Shown here in pieces: positions 28,846 through 39,336 of a DNA stretch of 64,000 nucleotides. Where the stretch lies: assembly GCA_016704895.1 (NCBI GenBank), contig JADIZG010000073.1, positions 62,001-126,000 on the forward strand, written 5' to 3'. Made by a program: the position numbers and the translations under genes. The notes below the pieces were generated by a model, which saw only the letters and a list, made by a program, of their open reading frames with translations, was not told the DNA's origin and did no database searches. This DNA is from Betaproteobacteria bacterium. GTDB taxonomy: Bacteria; Pseudomonadota; Gammaproteobacteria; Burkholderiales; Casimicrobiaceae. Numbering within the stretch: the stretch's first letter is position 1; each line of letters starts with the position of its first letter.

Positions 28846-30699
28846 CTACTCGACGACGGCCTCGCGGCTCGCGCGCTTGCGCTCGTGCTCCTTGAGGAAG
28901 CGCTTGCGGATCCGGATCGACTTGGGCGTGACCTCGACGAGCTCGTCGTCGGCGATGAACTCGACCGCGTACTCGAGCGTGAGCCTGATCGGCGGCGTCA
29001 GCAGGATCGCGTCGTCCTTCCCGGACGCGCGGACGTTGGTGAGCTGCTTGCCCTTGATCGGGTTCACCACCAGGTCGTTGTCGCGCGAGTGGATCCCGAT
29101 CACCATGCCCTCGTAGAGCTTGTCGCCGGGCGACACGAACATGCGCCCGCGCTCCTGGAGCTTCCACAGCGCGTACGCGACGGCGTCGCCGTCCTCCTGC
29201 GAGATGAGCACGCCGTTGCGCCGCTCCGGGATGTCGCCCTTGACCGGCGCGTAGCTGTCGAACACGTGGCTCATGAGCCCGGTGCCGCGCGTCAGGTTCA
29301 TGAACTCGCCCTGGAAGCCGATCAGCCCGCGCGCCGGGATCCGGTAGTCGAGCCGCGTGCGCCCGCGCGCGTCGGATTCCATGTGCAGGAGCTCGCCGCG
29401 CCGGCCGCCCAGTTCCTGCATCACCGCGCCCTGGTGCGCGTCCTCGACGTCCACGGTCAGGTTCTCGTAGGGCTCGTTGACGACGCCGCCGATCTCGCGC
29501 GTGACGACCCGCGGTCGCGACACCGCGAGCTCGTAGCCCTCGCGGCGCATGTTCTCGATCAGGATCGTGAGATGCAGTTCGCCGCGCCCGGCCACCGCGA
29601 ACACGTCGGTGTCCGCGGTGTCCTCGACCCGCAGCGCCATGTTCACGAGCAGTTCCCGGTTCAGGCGCTCGCGCAGGTTGCGCGAGGTCACGTACTTGCC
29701 CTCGCGACCGGCGAGCGGCGAGGTGTTGACCTGGAACGTCATCGCGAGCGTCGGCTCGTCGACCGCGATCGGCGGCAGCGCCTCCGGCGTGTCGACGTCG
29801 GTCAGCGTCGTGCCGATCGTGAGGTCGTCGACGCCGGTCACCAGCACGATGTCGCCGGCTTCGGCCTGGTCGACCGGCACGCGCTCGAGCCCCGCGAACG
29901 TGAACACCTGGCCGACCTTCGCCTTCGCGGGAATCTCGCCCTGCCCGAGCGCCCCGTGCAGCACCGCGACCTCGGCGCCGGCCCTGAGCGTCCCGCGGCG
30001 GATGCGGCCGATGCCCAGCCGCCCGACGTAGCTCGAATAGTCGAGCGCCGAGACCTGGAACTGCAGCGGCGCGGACGCGTCCCCGCCCGGCTCGGGCACG
30101 TGCGCGAGAATCGTGTCGAACAGCGGCTTCATGTCGCCGCCCTCGGGGGGCTGCCCGGTCTTCGCGACCGCGACGTCGAGCGTCGCCCATCCGCCCAGCG
30201 CGGACGCGTAGACGACCGGGAAGTCGAGCTGCGCGTCGGACGCGCCCAACCGGTCGAACAGGTCGAACGTCTGGTTGACCACCCATTCGGGGCGCGCCCC
30301 CGGGCGGTCGACCTTGTTGACGACGACGATCGGCTGCAGGCCGAGCTTGAGCGCCTTCAGCGTCACGAACCGCGTCTGCGGCATCGGCCCCTCGACCGCG
30401 TCGACGAGCAGCAGCACGCCGTCGACCATGCCGAGCACCCGCTCGACCTCGCCGCCGAAGTCGGCGTGGCCGGGGGTGTCGACGATGTTGATGCGCGTGT
30501 CGCCCAGCCTGATCGCGCAGTTCTTCGCGAGGATCGTGATGCCCCGCTCGCGCTCGATGTCGTTGCTGTCCATCACGCGCTCGCTGACCTGCTGGTGACG
30601 CGCGAACGTCCCCGCCTGAACGAGCAGCTTGTCGACCAGCGTCGTCTTGCCGTGGTCGACGTGCGCGATGATGGCGATGTTGCGGAGGGACTGGGGCAT
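28846..30699 (-). CDS. typA: Ribosome-dependent GTPase TypA / BipA
   Basis: Translational GTPase that binds the 70S ribosome and helps 50S assembly and stress adaptation. It has 617 residues, close to the usual 605. GTPase motifs: [15 protein letters not shown] (P-loop, residues about 10-24), [14 protein letters not shown] and [13 protein letters not shown]. The C-terminal part has the EF-G-like domains and the TypA-specific end ([15 protein letters not shown]). The start at 30699 ([11 protein letters not shown]) is fixed by family alignment. Upstream, a minus-strand TATAAT (30744-30739) and a GGAAGG/CCTTCC hairpin with a T-rich loop (30720-30738) lie in the leader. Divergent from rhlE. Confidence 0.96.
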   Translation of the reverse strand: MPQSLRNIAIIAHVDHGKTTLVDKLLVQAGTFARHQQVSERVMDSNDIERERGITILAKNCAIRLGDTRINIVDTPGHADFGGEVERVLGMVDGVLLLVDAVEGPMPQTRFVTLKALKLGLQPIVVVNKVDRPGARPEWVVNQTFDLFDRLGASDAQLDFPVVYASALGGWATLDVAVAKTGQPPEGGDMKPLFDTILAHVPEPGGDASAPLQFQVSALDYSSYVGRLGIGRIRRGTLRAGAEVAVLHGALGQGEIPAKAKVGQVFTFAGLERVPVDQAEAGDIVLVTGVDDLTIGTTLTDVDTPEALPPIAVDEPTLAMTFQVNTSPLAGREGKYVTSRNLRERLNRELLVNMALRVEDTADTDVFAVAGRGELHLTILIENMRREGYELAVSRPRVVTREIGGVVNEPYENLTVDVEDAHQGAVMQELGGRRGELLHMESDARGRTRLDYRIPARGLIGFQGEFMNLTRGTGLMSHVFDSYAPVKGDIPERRNGVLISQEDGDAVAYALWKLQERGRMFVSPGDKLYEGMVIGIHSRDNDLVVNPIKGKQLTNVRASGKDDAILLTPPIRLTLEYAVEFIADDELVEVTPKSIRIRKRFLKEHERKRASREAVVE

Positions 30700-30924
30700 G
30701 GACGGGCTGACCGGGTGGAGGAAGGAAAAAAGCCTTCCATTATAACGGGTTCCGGGGCTTCCGCGGAGCCCTTTCGGGTTCCCCGCTGTCGGATGGCGGG
30801 CGCCCGGCGAATGATGTATCATTGCCAAGTCACTGTTTCCGGCCGCATTTTTTCCACTGTTGACCACGCAGCCTGGACCGGAACTCGCAGGACGCGAGTG
30901 GGCCGCACTTCAGGAGATGTCGTG

Positions 30925-32524
<1,600 letters not shown>

Positions 32525-32584
32525 GGCTCCCGCGCGCGTCGAACGCCCCGCTGCGTGCGGGACGCTTCCGCATTGCCCACCCGC

Positions 32585-33673
32585 ATGCCGCCGGTCGCCA
32601 TCGCACTCTGCCGGGCGGGCTTCGAGGCCGAAGCCGCCGCGGACCTCGGGGCGATCGCCGCGCACGCGCGCACGCCGGTCGACGCGAAGGTGGAGCCGGG
32701 CAGCGCGTGCGTGATCGCCCGCATCGAGCACGCGGATGCCTCCGCCTGGCGGCGTGCGGTTCACGCGCACCCGCCGATCTTCGTCCGCAGCCTGTGGACC
32801 GGCACCGGTCCGCACACGATCGCGCCTCCCCGGGGCGCGGGACGTCCTGACCGGATCGCCCCCCTCGCCGCCGCGTTCGCGGAGCTCGCGTCGATGCCCG
32901 GCCACAGGGCGCCGTGGCTGCCGCCGTGGATCGAGTACGCCGACACGAACGAGGGGAAGGCGCTGTCGACCCTCGCGCGGTCGCTCGACGCCCGCCTCGC
33001 CGGCGCGTTGCGCGAACGCGGCTTCGTCGCCGACGATGCGCGACGCCGGCCGCACGTGCTGCTCGTCGACGGCGCCACCGCCTGCGTCGGCACGGCCGAC
33101 CCCGACATCGGCAGCCCGTGGCCGCTCGGCATTCCCCGCCTGAGGATGCCGCGCGAAGCGCCGTCGCGCTCGACGCAGAAGCTGGCCGAGGCGATCGCGG
33201 TCTTTCTCGGCGGGCGCGAGCAGTCGCTGATGCACGAGGGCCAGGCCGCAGTCGACCTGGGCGCCGCGCCCGGCGGCTGGACCTGGCAGCTGGCGTCGCG
33301 CGGCCTGCAGGTCGCGGCCGTCGACAACGGCGCCCTCGCGCCGTCGATCGCGCGCGATCCGAACGTCGAGCACGTGCGCGCCGACGGCCTCAATTGGCGG
33401 CCGAAGCGCGCGGTCGAGTGGCTCGTCTGCGACATCCTCGAGAAGCCGACACGCATCGCGGCGCTCGTCGCCGACTGGCTCGCCTCCGGCACGGCGCGCA
33501 ACGCGATCTTCAACCTCAAGCTGCCGATGAAGAAGCGCCGCGACGAGGTCCTGCGCTGCGGCGAGCAGATCCGCGACCGTCTCGACGCAGCCCGCATCGA
33601 CGCGACGCTCGCGTTCCGCCAGCTCTACCACGACCGCGAGGAAGTGACCGGCTGCGTGCTGCGGAAACGCTGA
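32585..33673 (+). CDS. rlmM: 23S rRNA 2'-O-ribose methyltransferase RlmM
   Basis: Methylates C2498 of 23S rRNA with S-adenosylmethionine. It has 362 residues in a THUMP-like N-terminal part (about 1-170) and a Rossmann methyltransferase domain. SAM motif [16 protein letters not shown] is near residue 220; the catalytic tetrad Lys/Asp/Lys/Glu fits [20 protein letters not shown] and [12 protein letters not shown] 32585 ([12 protein letters not shown]) is chosen over 32555, which would add ten residues unlike the family. It follows rhlE on the same strand. Confidence 0.93.
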   Translation: MPPVAIALCRAGFEAEAAADLGAIAAHARTPVDAKVEPGSACVIARIEHADASAWRRAVHAHPPIFVRSLWTGTGPHTIAPPRGAGRPDRIAPLAAAFAELASMPGHRAPWLPPWIEYADTNEGKALSTLARSLDARLAGALRERGFVADDARRRPHVLLVDGATACVGTADPDIGSPWPLGIPRLRMPREAPSRSTQKLAEAIAVFLGGREQSLMHEGQAAVDLGAAPGGWTWQLASRGLQVAAVDNGALAPSIARDPNVEHVRADGLNWRPKRAVEWLVCDILEKPTRIAALVADWLASGTARNAIFNLKLPMKKRRDEVLRCGEQIRDRLDAARIDATLAFRQLYHDREEVTGCVLRKR

Positions 33674-33697
33674 CGCGCCTCCCGGACACCCGCGGCG

Positions 33698-34408
33698 TCA
33701 GCCGTGGGCCGCGTCCGCCGTCTCCCGCTCGAGCTTCGACAGGCGGCCGTCGTCGAGGTGGTAGACCGCGTCGAAGCCCTCGATCATCCGGTGGTCGTGG
33801 GTCACCGTGATGACCGCCGACCCGCGTTCGCGTGCGATCTTGCGCAGGAGCGCCATCACCTTCGTCCCGCGCTCGGTGTCCAGCGCGGCGGTGGGCTCGT
33901 CGGCGAGCACGAGCGGCGGCTCGTTCGCGAGCGCGCGACCGATCGCGACACGCTGCTGCTCGCCGCCCGACAGGTTCGCGGGCAGCGAGTCCGCGCGGTG
34001 CGCGATCTCGAGGTAGCCCAGCAGCTCGCGCGCCCGGCGCGCGGCGTCGCGGCGGCTCGCGCCGTTCAGCTGCATCATCAGCGCGACGTTCTCCTGCGCG
34101 GTGAGGAACGGGATCAGGTTGTGCTGCTGGAAGACGAAGCCGATGTTGCGACGGCGGAACGCGCGCACGTCGATGCCGGTCCAGCCGTTGTCGTAGACCG
34201 TCACGCCGTTCATCACGATCCGGCCGGCACTGGGCTCGAGGATCAGGCTGATCGACAGGAGCAGCGTGCTCTTGCCCGACCCGCTCGGGCCCAGCAGCGC
34301 GATCAGCTCGCCGCGTTCGACCGAGAACGTCGCCGGCTTGAGCGCCTGCACCGCCAGCTCGCCGCTTCCGAAGGTCTTCGATACGCCGGTCACCTCGAGG
34401 ACGGCCAT
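33698..34408 (-). CDS. ABC transporter ATP-binding protein (DevA/LolD-like)
   Basis: ATPase subunit of a MacB/DevCA-type exporter, 236 residues. Walker A GPSGSGKST (about 40-48), Q-loop FQQHNLIPF, signature LSGGEQQRVAIGRAL, Walker B LVLADEPTAAL and H-loop VTHDH. It is last in the operon osmC-like / membrane-fusion protein / permease / ATPase, only three bases after the permease stop. Such trios export glycolipids, peptides or drugs across the envelope through a TolC-type channel; the cargo is unknown. Confidence 0.92.
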   Translation of the reverse strand: MAVLEVTGVSKTFGSGELAVQALKPATFSVERGELIALLGPSGSGKSTLLLSISLILEPSAGRIVMNGVTVYDNGWTGIDVRAFRRRNIGFVFQQHNLIPFLTAQENVALMMQLNGASRRDAARRARELLGYLEIAHRADSLPANLSGGEQQRVAIGRALANEPPLVLADEPTAALDTERGTKVMALLRKIARERGSAVITVTHDHRMIEGFDAVYHLDDGRLSKLERETADAAHG

Positions 34409-34411
34409 CCG

Positions 34412-35605
34412 TCAGCCTCCGAGCGCGAGCTGCGGCGGCGTGCGCAACGCGTGCCAGATCGCCATCAGGCTCGCGACGACGCCTCCGCCGAGCATCACCG
34501 CGAACGTCGCCGCCGTCTCGGAGGCGAGGAAGTGCAGCGTCCGCGGGAACCCCGGCACGATCGCCTCGCGCAGCGCGTAGGCAACGGCGAAGCTCGCGAG
34601 CGTGAGCGCGAGCGACTGCTCCATGATCAGGCGGACGATCACGCGGTTGGGCGCGCCAATGAGCTTGAGCGTCGCGATCGACTTGATCTTCTCGATCGTG
34701 AGCACGTAGACGATGAGCGCGATGATGACGATCGACACGACGACCAGCAGCCCGCGGAACAGCCCCAGCACCGCCGACATCCTGCGCAGGCGCCCTTCCA
34801 GCATCAGGCTGCGCTCCTCCCCGGTCGTGAAGACGTTGAAGTACAGCCAGTCGCGGACGTGCGCCGCGACGGCCGACGGATCGGCGCCCGGCTCGAGCGT
34901 GACGAGCACGGCGTTGATCGTGTCGCCGCCCGCGGAGAGCAGCGGCGCCAGCCGCTCCGACTGCGCCGCCGTGTAGCCGGCCCGCTCGAGGCGCTTCAGG
35001 TTGGCCGCGCGCGCCGCCTCGAGCGCGCGATTGTCCTGCTGGAACTGCACCTCCTGCGCGTCGGGCAGCGACAGGTAGACGAGCGGATTGCCGGCCGCGT
35101 CGACCGCGCCTTCGGTGACGCCGACCACCGTGTAGTCGTGCGTCGCGAGCGCGACCCTGTCACCCGGGGCGAGGCCGAGCTTCCGGTCGGCGACCATCTC
35201 GTAGTGGGGTGCCTCGATTGCCCGGCCCTGCGCGATGCGGCCGGGACCGCCCAGGCCGCCGAAGACGTCGTAGCCGACGATCGTGAACTGCTGGCTCGTG
35301 CCGGCGATCTCGCGCTGCGCCGTGTAGAGGACGAGCGGGCTCGCTCGCGCGACGCCCGGCGTCGCCGCGACGCTTCGGTAGCTGTCTGCGGGCATCCGCG
35401 AGCTCTCGTTGATCGGCCCGCCGCGCCCGCGCTCGACGACCCAGAGGTCGGTCGCGGTGTTGTCGATCAGCCAGACGCCGTCGGCGATGTTGCCCTGGTA
35501 GATGCCGTTCATCACCAGCACGATCGCGAGCAGCATCGCGACGCCGGCGATGGTGGCGAGGAACTTGCCGACGTGGCGCCGGATGTCCTTGACGGCGAGG
35601 TCCAT
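34412..35605 (-). CDS. ABC transporter permease, FtsX/DevC-like
   Basis: Inner-membrane permease of 397 residues with the MacB-like layout: one N-terminal helix (about 13-35, FLATIAGVAMLLAIVLVMNG), a large periplasmic domain of about 220 residues, then three C-terminal helices with VVVSIVIIALIVYVLTIEK and the conserved TLKLIGAPNRVIVRLIMEQS. It lies between the membrane-fusion protein and the ATPase genes, consistent with one exporter. Confidence 0.9.
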   Translation of the reverse strand: MDLAVKDIRRHVGKFLATIAGVAMLLAIVLVMNGIYQGNIADGVWLIDNTATDLWVVERGRGGPINESSRMPADSYRSVAATPGVARASPLVLYTAQREIAGTSQQFTIVGYDVFGGLGGPGRIAQGRAIEAPHYEMVADRKLGLAPGDRVALATHDYTVVGVTEGAVDAAGNPLVYLSLPDAQEVQFQQDNRALEAARAANLKRLERAGYTAAQSERLAPLLSAGGDTINAVLVTLEPGADPSAVAAHVRDWLYFNVFTTGEERSLMLEGRLRRMSAVLGLFRGLLVVVSIVIIALIVYVLTIEKIKSIATLKLIGAPNRVIVRLIMEQSLALTLASFAVAYALREAIVPGFPRTLHFLASETAATFAVMLGGGVVASLMAIWHALRTPPQLALGG

Positions 35606-35624
35606 CGACGCGCTCGCCGCCGGG

Positions 35625-36782
35625 TCAGCTCGTTCCGGCGACGGGCCGCACGCGCGATCCGGGCTCGACGCCGGCGGCCGGCGCGACCACCCGCTCGCCG
35701 GCCGCGAGCCCTTCGCGCACGACGACGCGACTGCGGTCCGACGCGCCGGTCGTGACCGGGCGGAACTCGGCGCGGGCGTCGGCGACGGCCAGCACGCCCT
35801 GCCGGCCCGCGCGGTCGCGCACGAGCGCGGACACGGGCACGACGACCCCCGCCTCCACGCCGGTGACGATCGCCACGTCCGCTTCCTGGTCGATTGCGAA
35901 GCTCGCCGGCGTCGTGTCGAACGCGACGTTCACTTCCAGCTCGCGCGCCGCGGCATCCGCCTGGCGCGCGATCCGCGCCACCTTGCCGGGCACGGTGTCG
36001 CCGGTGCGCAGCCGGATGCTCGCGGCCTGGCCGACGCGCACGCGCCCCACGACGGACTCGTCGATGCGGGTCGCGACCCACAGCGTCGACGGATCGACGA
36101 TGCGAAGGACCGGGCTGCCGGCGACGACGGTCGTGCCGACCTCCGCCTGCCGCAGCACGACGATGCCGTCGAGCGGCGAGGCGATCCGCGTGAACGAGAG
36201 GACGGTGTCCGAGTAGCGCGACTCCTGGTCGAGCGCCCTCGCTTCGGCCTCGCGGGCCACCAGCAGCGATCGGGCATTCTCGAGACCGGCCTCGGCGGCC
36301 CGCAACCCCGCGTCGGAGGCGTCGAACGCCGCCTGCGACACGTAGCCGGTCCGCAGCAATTCGGCATCGCGGCGCCGCTTCGAGCGCGCGAGCTCGAGAT
36401 CCGCGCGGGCCCGTTCGACGTTCGCCTCGGCCGCCTTCACGCTCCCCCCGAGGGCCTCGCGCTGCCTGCCGACCACCGCGCGCCGCGCGGCGAGGTCCCG
36501 GTCGTCCAGCTCGACCAGCACGGCGCCGAGCTTCACCGCGTCACCGACGTCGGCATGGACCGCGACGACGCTCGCCGTGATGCGCGACGCCAGCGTCACC
36601 GCGATGCGCGCCTGGACGGTGCCGGGACCCGAGACACGCGAGGGCACCGTCCCCTGCGCCGCGTCCACGAGGACGGCAGCGACGGTGCGCATCTTGAACA
36701 CATAGATGCCCGTTCCCGCGGCGAGGACGACGAGCGCGGCCGCCGCCAGGACGAGGATGCGCTTCGTGCTCATCCTGGTCAT
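35625..36782 (-). CDS. Membrane-fusion protein (HlyD/DevB-like) of an ABC exporter
   Basis: Periplasmic adaptor linking the ABC permease to an outer-membrane channel. It has 385 residues: N-terminal membrane anchor (about 7-28, ILVLAAAALVVLAAGTGIYVF), biotinyl-lipoyl half-motifs (GTVPSRVSGPGTV, AVHADVGDAVKLGAVLVELDD), a helical hairpin (about 95-175) and a C-terminal beta domain. Start at ATG 36782 (MTRMSTKRIL) overlaps the stop of the osmC-like gene (ATGA), giving translational coupling; ATG 36773 is the alternative. Twenty bases separate it from the permease. Confidence 0.9.
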   Translation of the reverse strand: MTRMSTKRILVLAAAALVVLAAGTGIYVFKMRTVAAVLVDAAQGTVPSRVSGPGTVQARIAVTLASRITASVVAVHADVGDAVKLGAVLVELDDRDLAARRAVVGRQREALGGSVKAAEANVERARADLELARSKRRRDAELLRTGYVSQAAFDASDAGLRAAEAGLENARSLLVAREAEARALDQESRYSDTVLSFTRIASPLDGIVVLRQAEVGTTVVAGSPVLRIVDPSTLWVATRIDESVVGRVRVGQAASIRLRTGDTVPGKVARIARQADAAARELEVNVAFDTTPASFAIDQEADVAIVTGVEAGVVVPVSALVRDRAGRQGVLAVADARAEFRPVTTGASDRSRVVVREGLAAGERVVAPAAGVEPGSRVRPVAGTS

Positions 36783-37246
36783 GCGGCGGGCGCCGCGAGG
36801 ATCTCGGCGCCGGTCGCGTCGACGACGCGCACGCCGACCGGGATGCCGTGCCGCACGCTCTCGGTCACCACGCAGAAGTCCTCGAACTGGGCCATGCACC
36901 GGTCGAGGTGGGCGACGTCGGCGGCGCTCTCCGCCAGCCGGATCGTCACGTCGAATCGCCCGATGCGCATCCGGCCGCGCTCGTTGCGGACGAGTTCGCC
37001 CGTCACGTCGGCGCGCAACGGGCCGGGCGACCGCTTGAACTTGCGCATGCAGAACAGGAGGCTCGACGACAGGCAGTTCGCCACCGCTGCGCCGATGAGC
37101 CGTGCGGCGTTGGGTCCCGACGAGCGGCCGAGCGGCTCGGGCTCGTCCAGCCTGAGCTCCGCGACGTCCGGCCAGTCGAACCTGACGCGGAACTCGTAGT
37201 CCTGCAGCTGCTCGAGCTCGAGGGTGAACGACAGCGATTCGCTCAT
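36779..37246 (-). CDS. OsmC-like protein
   Basis: Small OsmC/Ohr-fold protein of 155 residues. The two reactive cysteines of the family are present, in AVANCLSSSLLFCMRKF (residues about 56-72, first Cys) and in EDFCVVTESVRHGIPV (about 125-140). Family members reduce organic hydroperoxides with a Cys pair. It is the first gene of the operon with the ABC exporter and overlaps the membrane-fusion gene by four bases, an unusual pairing that hints at export or detoxification linked to oxidative damage. Start ATG 37246 by family length; the frame extends upstream to 37351 without support. Confidence 0.88.
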   Translation of the reverse strand: MSESLSFTLELEQLQDYEFRVRFDWPDVAELRLDEPEPLGRSSGPNAARLIGAAVANCLSSSLLFCMRKFKRSPGPLRADVTGELVRNERGRMRIGRFDVTIRLAESAADVAHLDRCMAQFEDFCVVTESVRHGIPVGVRVVDATGAEILAAPAA

Positions 37247-37405
37247 GGGTCGACCTTCCGTTGACGGCGGCCCGCGCTCCGATCCCGACGCGTCGGCCAC
37301 CTGCCGGACAGCATCGCCGCCCCTCGCGTCCCGGTATGTAACTCCGGTCACACAATCGGCCCGCCGTCGGTCCGGGCGCGGCCCCGGAAGCTCCGCGCAG
37401 CGCCG

Positions 37406-38728
37406 CTACTCGTCGGGCGGGATGCCGAGACGCCGGTAGATCGGCCGGATCTCGGCGGAAAGACGCGGCAGCGCGCGCACGAACAGCAACCCGCCGGCGA
37501 GGCAGACGAGGCCGTTCAGCAGGAACGCGTTCTGCGCACCGACGGCCCCGGCGACGGCGCCGGTCGCCATGTGTCCGAGCGGCGCGACGCCGAGGAACGC
37601 GAGCGTGTAGAAGCCCGCGACGCGCCCGCGCAGCCGGTCGTCGACGATCGTCTGCAGGATCGTGTTCGACGCGGCCGCGGCGAGCGTCATGCCGCCGCCG
37701 ATCGGCACCATCAGCGCGAGCGCGAGCGGGAACAGCTCGAGGTGCGAGAACGCCGCGAGCGCGCCGCCGCTCGCGAGCGACGCGCCCGCGATGACCTTGC
37801 CGAGCCCGCGCACCGAGCGGCGTCCCGCGAGCCACACCATCGCGACCAGCGCGCCGCCGCCGGCGGCCGACAGCAGGAACCCCAGCGTCTGCGGGCCGCC
37901 CGCGAAGTTCACCTTCGCGTAGATCGGCATCAGCGAGCTGTACGGCACGATCGTGAACGACATCGTCGCCACGAGCCCGAGCAGCGCGCGGGCGGGCGCG
38001 AACCCCAGCGTGTAGCGGGTCCCCTCGACGAAGCTCGACCACCAGCCCGCCCCGCCCGGGGCGCGCGGGTGCGCCGGCCAGTGCATGCGGAGCAGCGACG
38101 CGAGGACCGCGACGAACGAGAGTGCATTGATCGCGAAGCACACCGCCTCGCCCGTCACCGCCAGCACGAGGCCCGCGAGCGCCGGTCCGATCACGCGCGC
38201 GCCGTTGACCATCATCGAGTTGAGCGCGATCGCGTTCGGCAGGTCGGCGCGGTCGCCGACGAAATGGACGTAGGAGGACTGGCGCAGCACGACGTCGAAC
38301 ACCTGCACGACGGACAGGAACAGCGCGAGCGCGATCAGGTGCGCGACGGTCACGATGCCGAGGAACGTGATCACCGTGAGCGCCGCCGCCTGCAGCATCA
38401 GCAGCGACTGCGTCAGGAGCAGCGCGCGCCGCCGGTCGACGCGATCCACCATCACGCCGGCGAACGTGCCGAGGAACAGCATCCCGGCATTGCCGGAAAA
38501 CGCGACGACGCCCAGCAGGAAGGGGGAGCCGGTGAGCCGCCACGTGAGCCAGCCCATCGCGACCTGCTGCGCCCAGGTCCCGATCAGCGACAGCCCCTGG
38601 CCGACGAAGAACAGCCGGTAGTTGCGGTGCCGGAGCGCGCGGAACGTGCGCCGCGCGCGCTCGATCAGGCCTTCCACGGGTGGAGGTCCCCCCGAAGCGC
38701 GCTTCGCGCGCCTCCCCAAAGGGGGCAC
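37406..38728 (-). CDS. MFS transporter, EntS-like exporter
   Basis: Inner-membrane major facilitator with about 12 helices in 440 residues. The start of the membrane part (LRHRNYRLFFVGQGLSLIGTW) and QQVAMGWLTWRLTGSP, then MVDRVDRRRALLLTQ between helices 2 and 3, match the EntS/YbdA-like exporter group. N-terminal 25 residues are basic and unlike the family, so translation may begin at a later GTG near 38671. Substrate unknown. It sits between the OsmC/ABC operon and the LOG gene on the same strand. Confidence 0.87.
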   Translation of the reverse strand: MPPLGRRAKRASGGPPPVEGLIERARRTFRALRHRNYRLFFVGQGLSLIGTWAQQVAMGWLTWRLTGSPFLLGVVAFSGNAGMLFLGTFAGVMVDRVDRRRALLLTQSLLMLQAAALTVITFLGIVTVAHLIALALFLSVVQVFDVVLRQSSYVHFVGDRADLPNAIALNSMMVNGARVIGPALAGLVLAVTGEAVCFAINALSFVAVLASLLRMHWPAHPRAPGGAGWWSSFVEGTRYTLGFAPARALLGLVATMSFTIVPYSSLMPIYAKVNFAGGPQTLGFLLSAAGGGALVAMVWLAGRRSVRGLGKVIAGASLASGGALAAFSHLELFPLALALMVPIGGGMTLAAAASNTILQTIVDDRLRGRVAGFYTLAFLGVAPLGHMATGAVAGAVGAQNAFLLNGLVCLAGGLLFVRALPRLSAEIRPIYRRLGIPPDE

Positions 38729-38741
38729 GGCATGCGACGAC

Positions 38742-39323
38742 TCAAGTCTGGTCGCCGCCGATCCACTTGGTCACGACGGGGGGCGTGTAGGCGGCGAAAC
38801 GGTCGAGCAGGCGGTCGGGATCGGCGTCGACGACGAGCATCGCCCGGTGCTCGGGCTTGAGGAACTGGTCGTCGGTCGCGCCGTCGAGGAACGCGACGAG
38901 CTTGTCGTAGAAGCCCGCGGCGTTGAGCAGTCCGCAGGGCTTGTGGTGCCAGCCGAGCTGGCCCCAGGTCCAGATCTCGAACAGCTCCTCGTAGGTGCCG
39001 AGCCCGCCGGGCATCGCGACGAACGCGTCCGCGAGCTCGGCCATGCGCGCCTTGCGCTCGTGCATCGAGCCGGTCACGACGAGCTCGCTCAACCCGGCGT
39101 GCGCGAGCTCCCGCTTCATCAGCGCCTGCGGGATCACGCCGATCACGCGGCCGCCCGCCTCGAGCGCCGCGTCGGCGACGACGCCCATCAGGCCGACGCG
39201 CCCGCCGCCGGTGACGAGCTCGATGCCGCGCGCGGCGAGCGCGCGCCCCATCGCGCGCGCCGCCTCCGCGTAGGCCGGATCGCGGCCCCGGCTCGCCCCG
39301 CAATAGACGCAGACGCGCTCCAT
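38742..39323 (-). CDS. LOG family protein (nucleotide 5'-monophosphate phosphoribohydrolase)
   Basis: Rossmann-fold enzyme of the LOG (lonely guy) family, 193 residues, that cleaves cytokinin riboside 5'-monophosphates or similar nucleotides. Signature sequences: [15 protein letters not shown] at the start, [12 protein letters not shown], the catalytic Arg in HERKARM and the PGGLGTYEE motif. It is 13 bases after valS on the same strand; in other bacteria this family often acts in nucleotide housekeeping. Confidence 0.92.
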   Translation of the reverse strand: MERVCVYCGASRGRDPAYAEAARAMGRALAARGIELVTGGGRVGLMGVVADAALEAGGRVIGVIPQALMKRELAHAGLSELVVTGSMHERKARMAELADAFVAMPGGLGTYEELFEIWTWGQLGWHHKPCGLLNAAGFYDKLVAFLDGATDDQFLKPEHRAMLVVDADPDRLLDRFAAYTPPVVTKWIGGDQT

Positions 39324-39336
39324 CGTCGTCGCTCCG

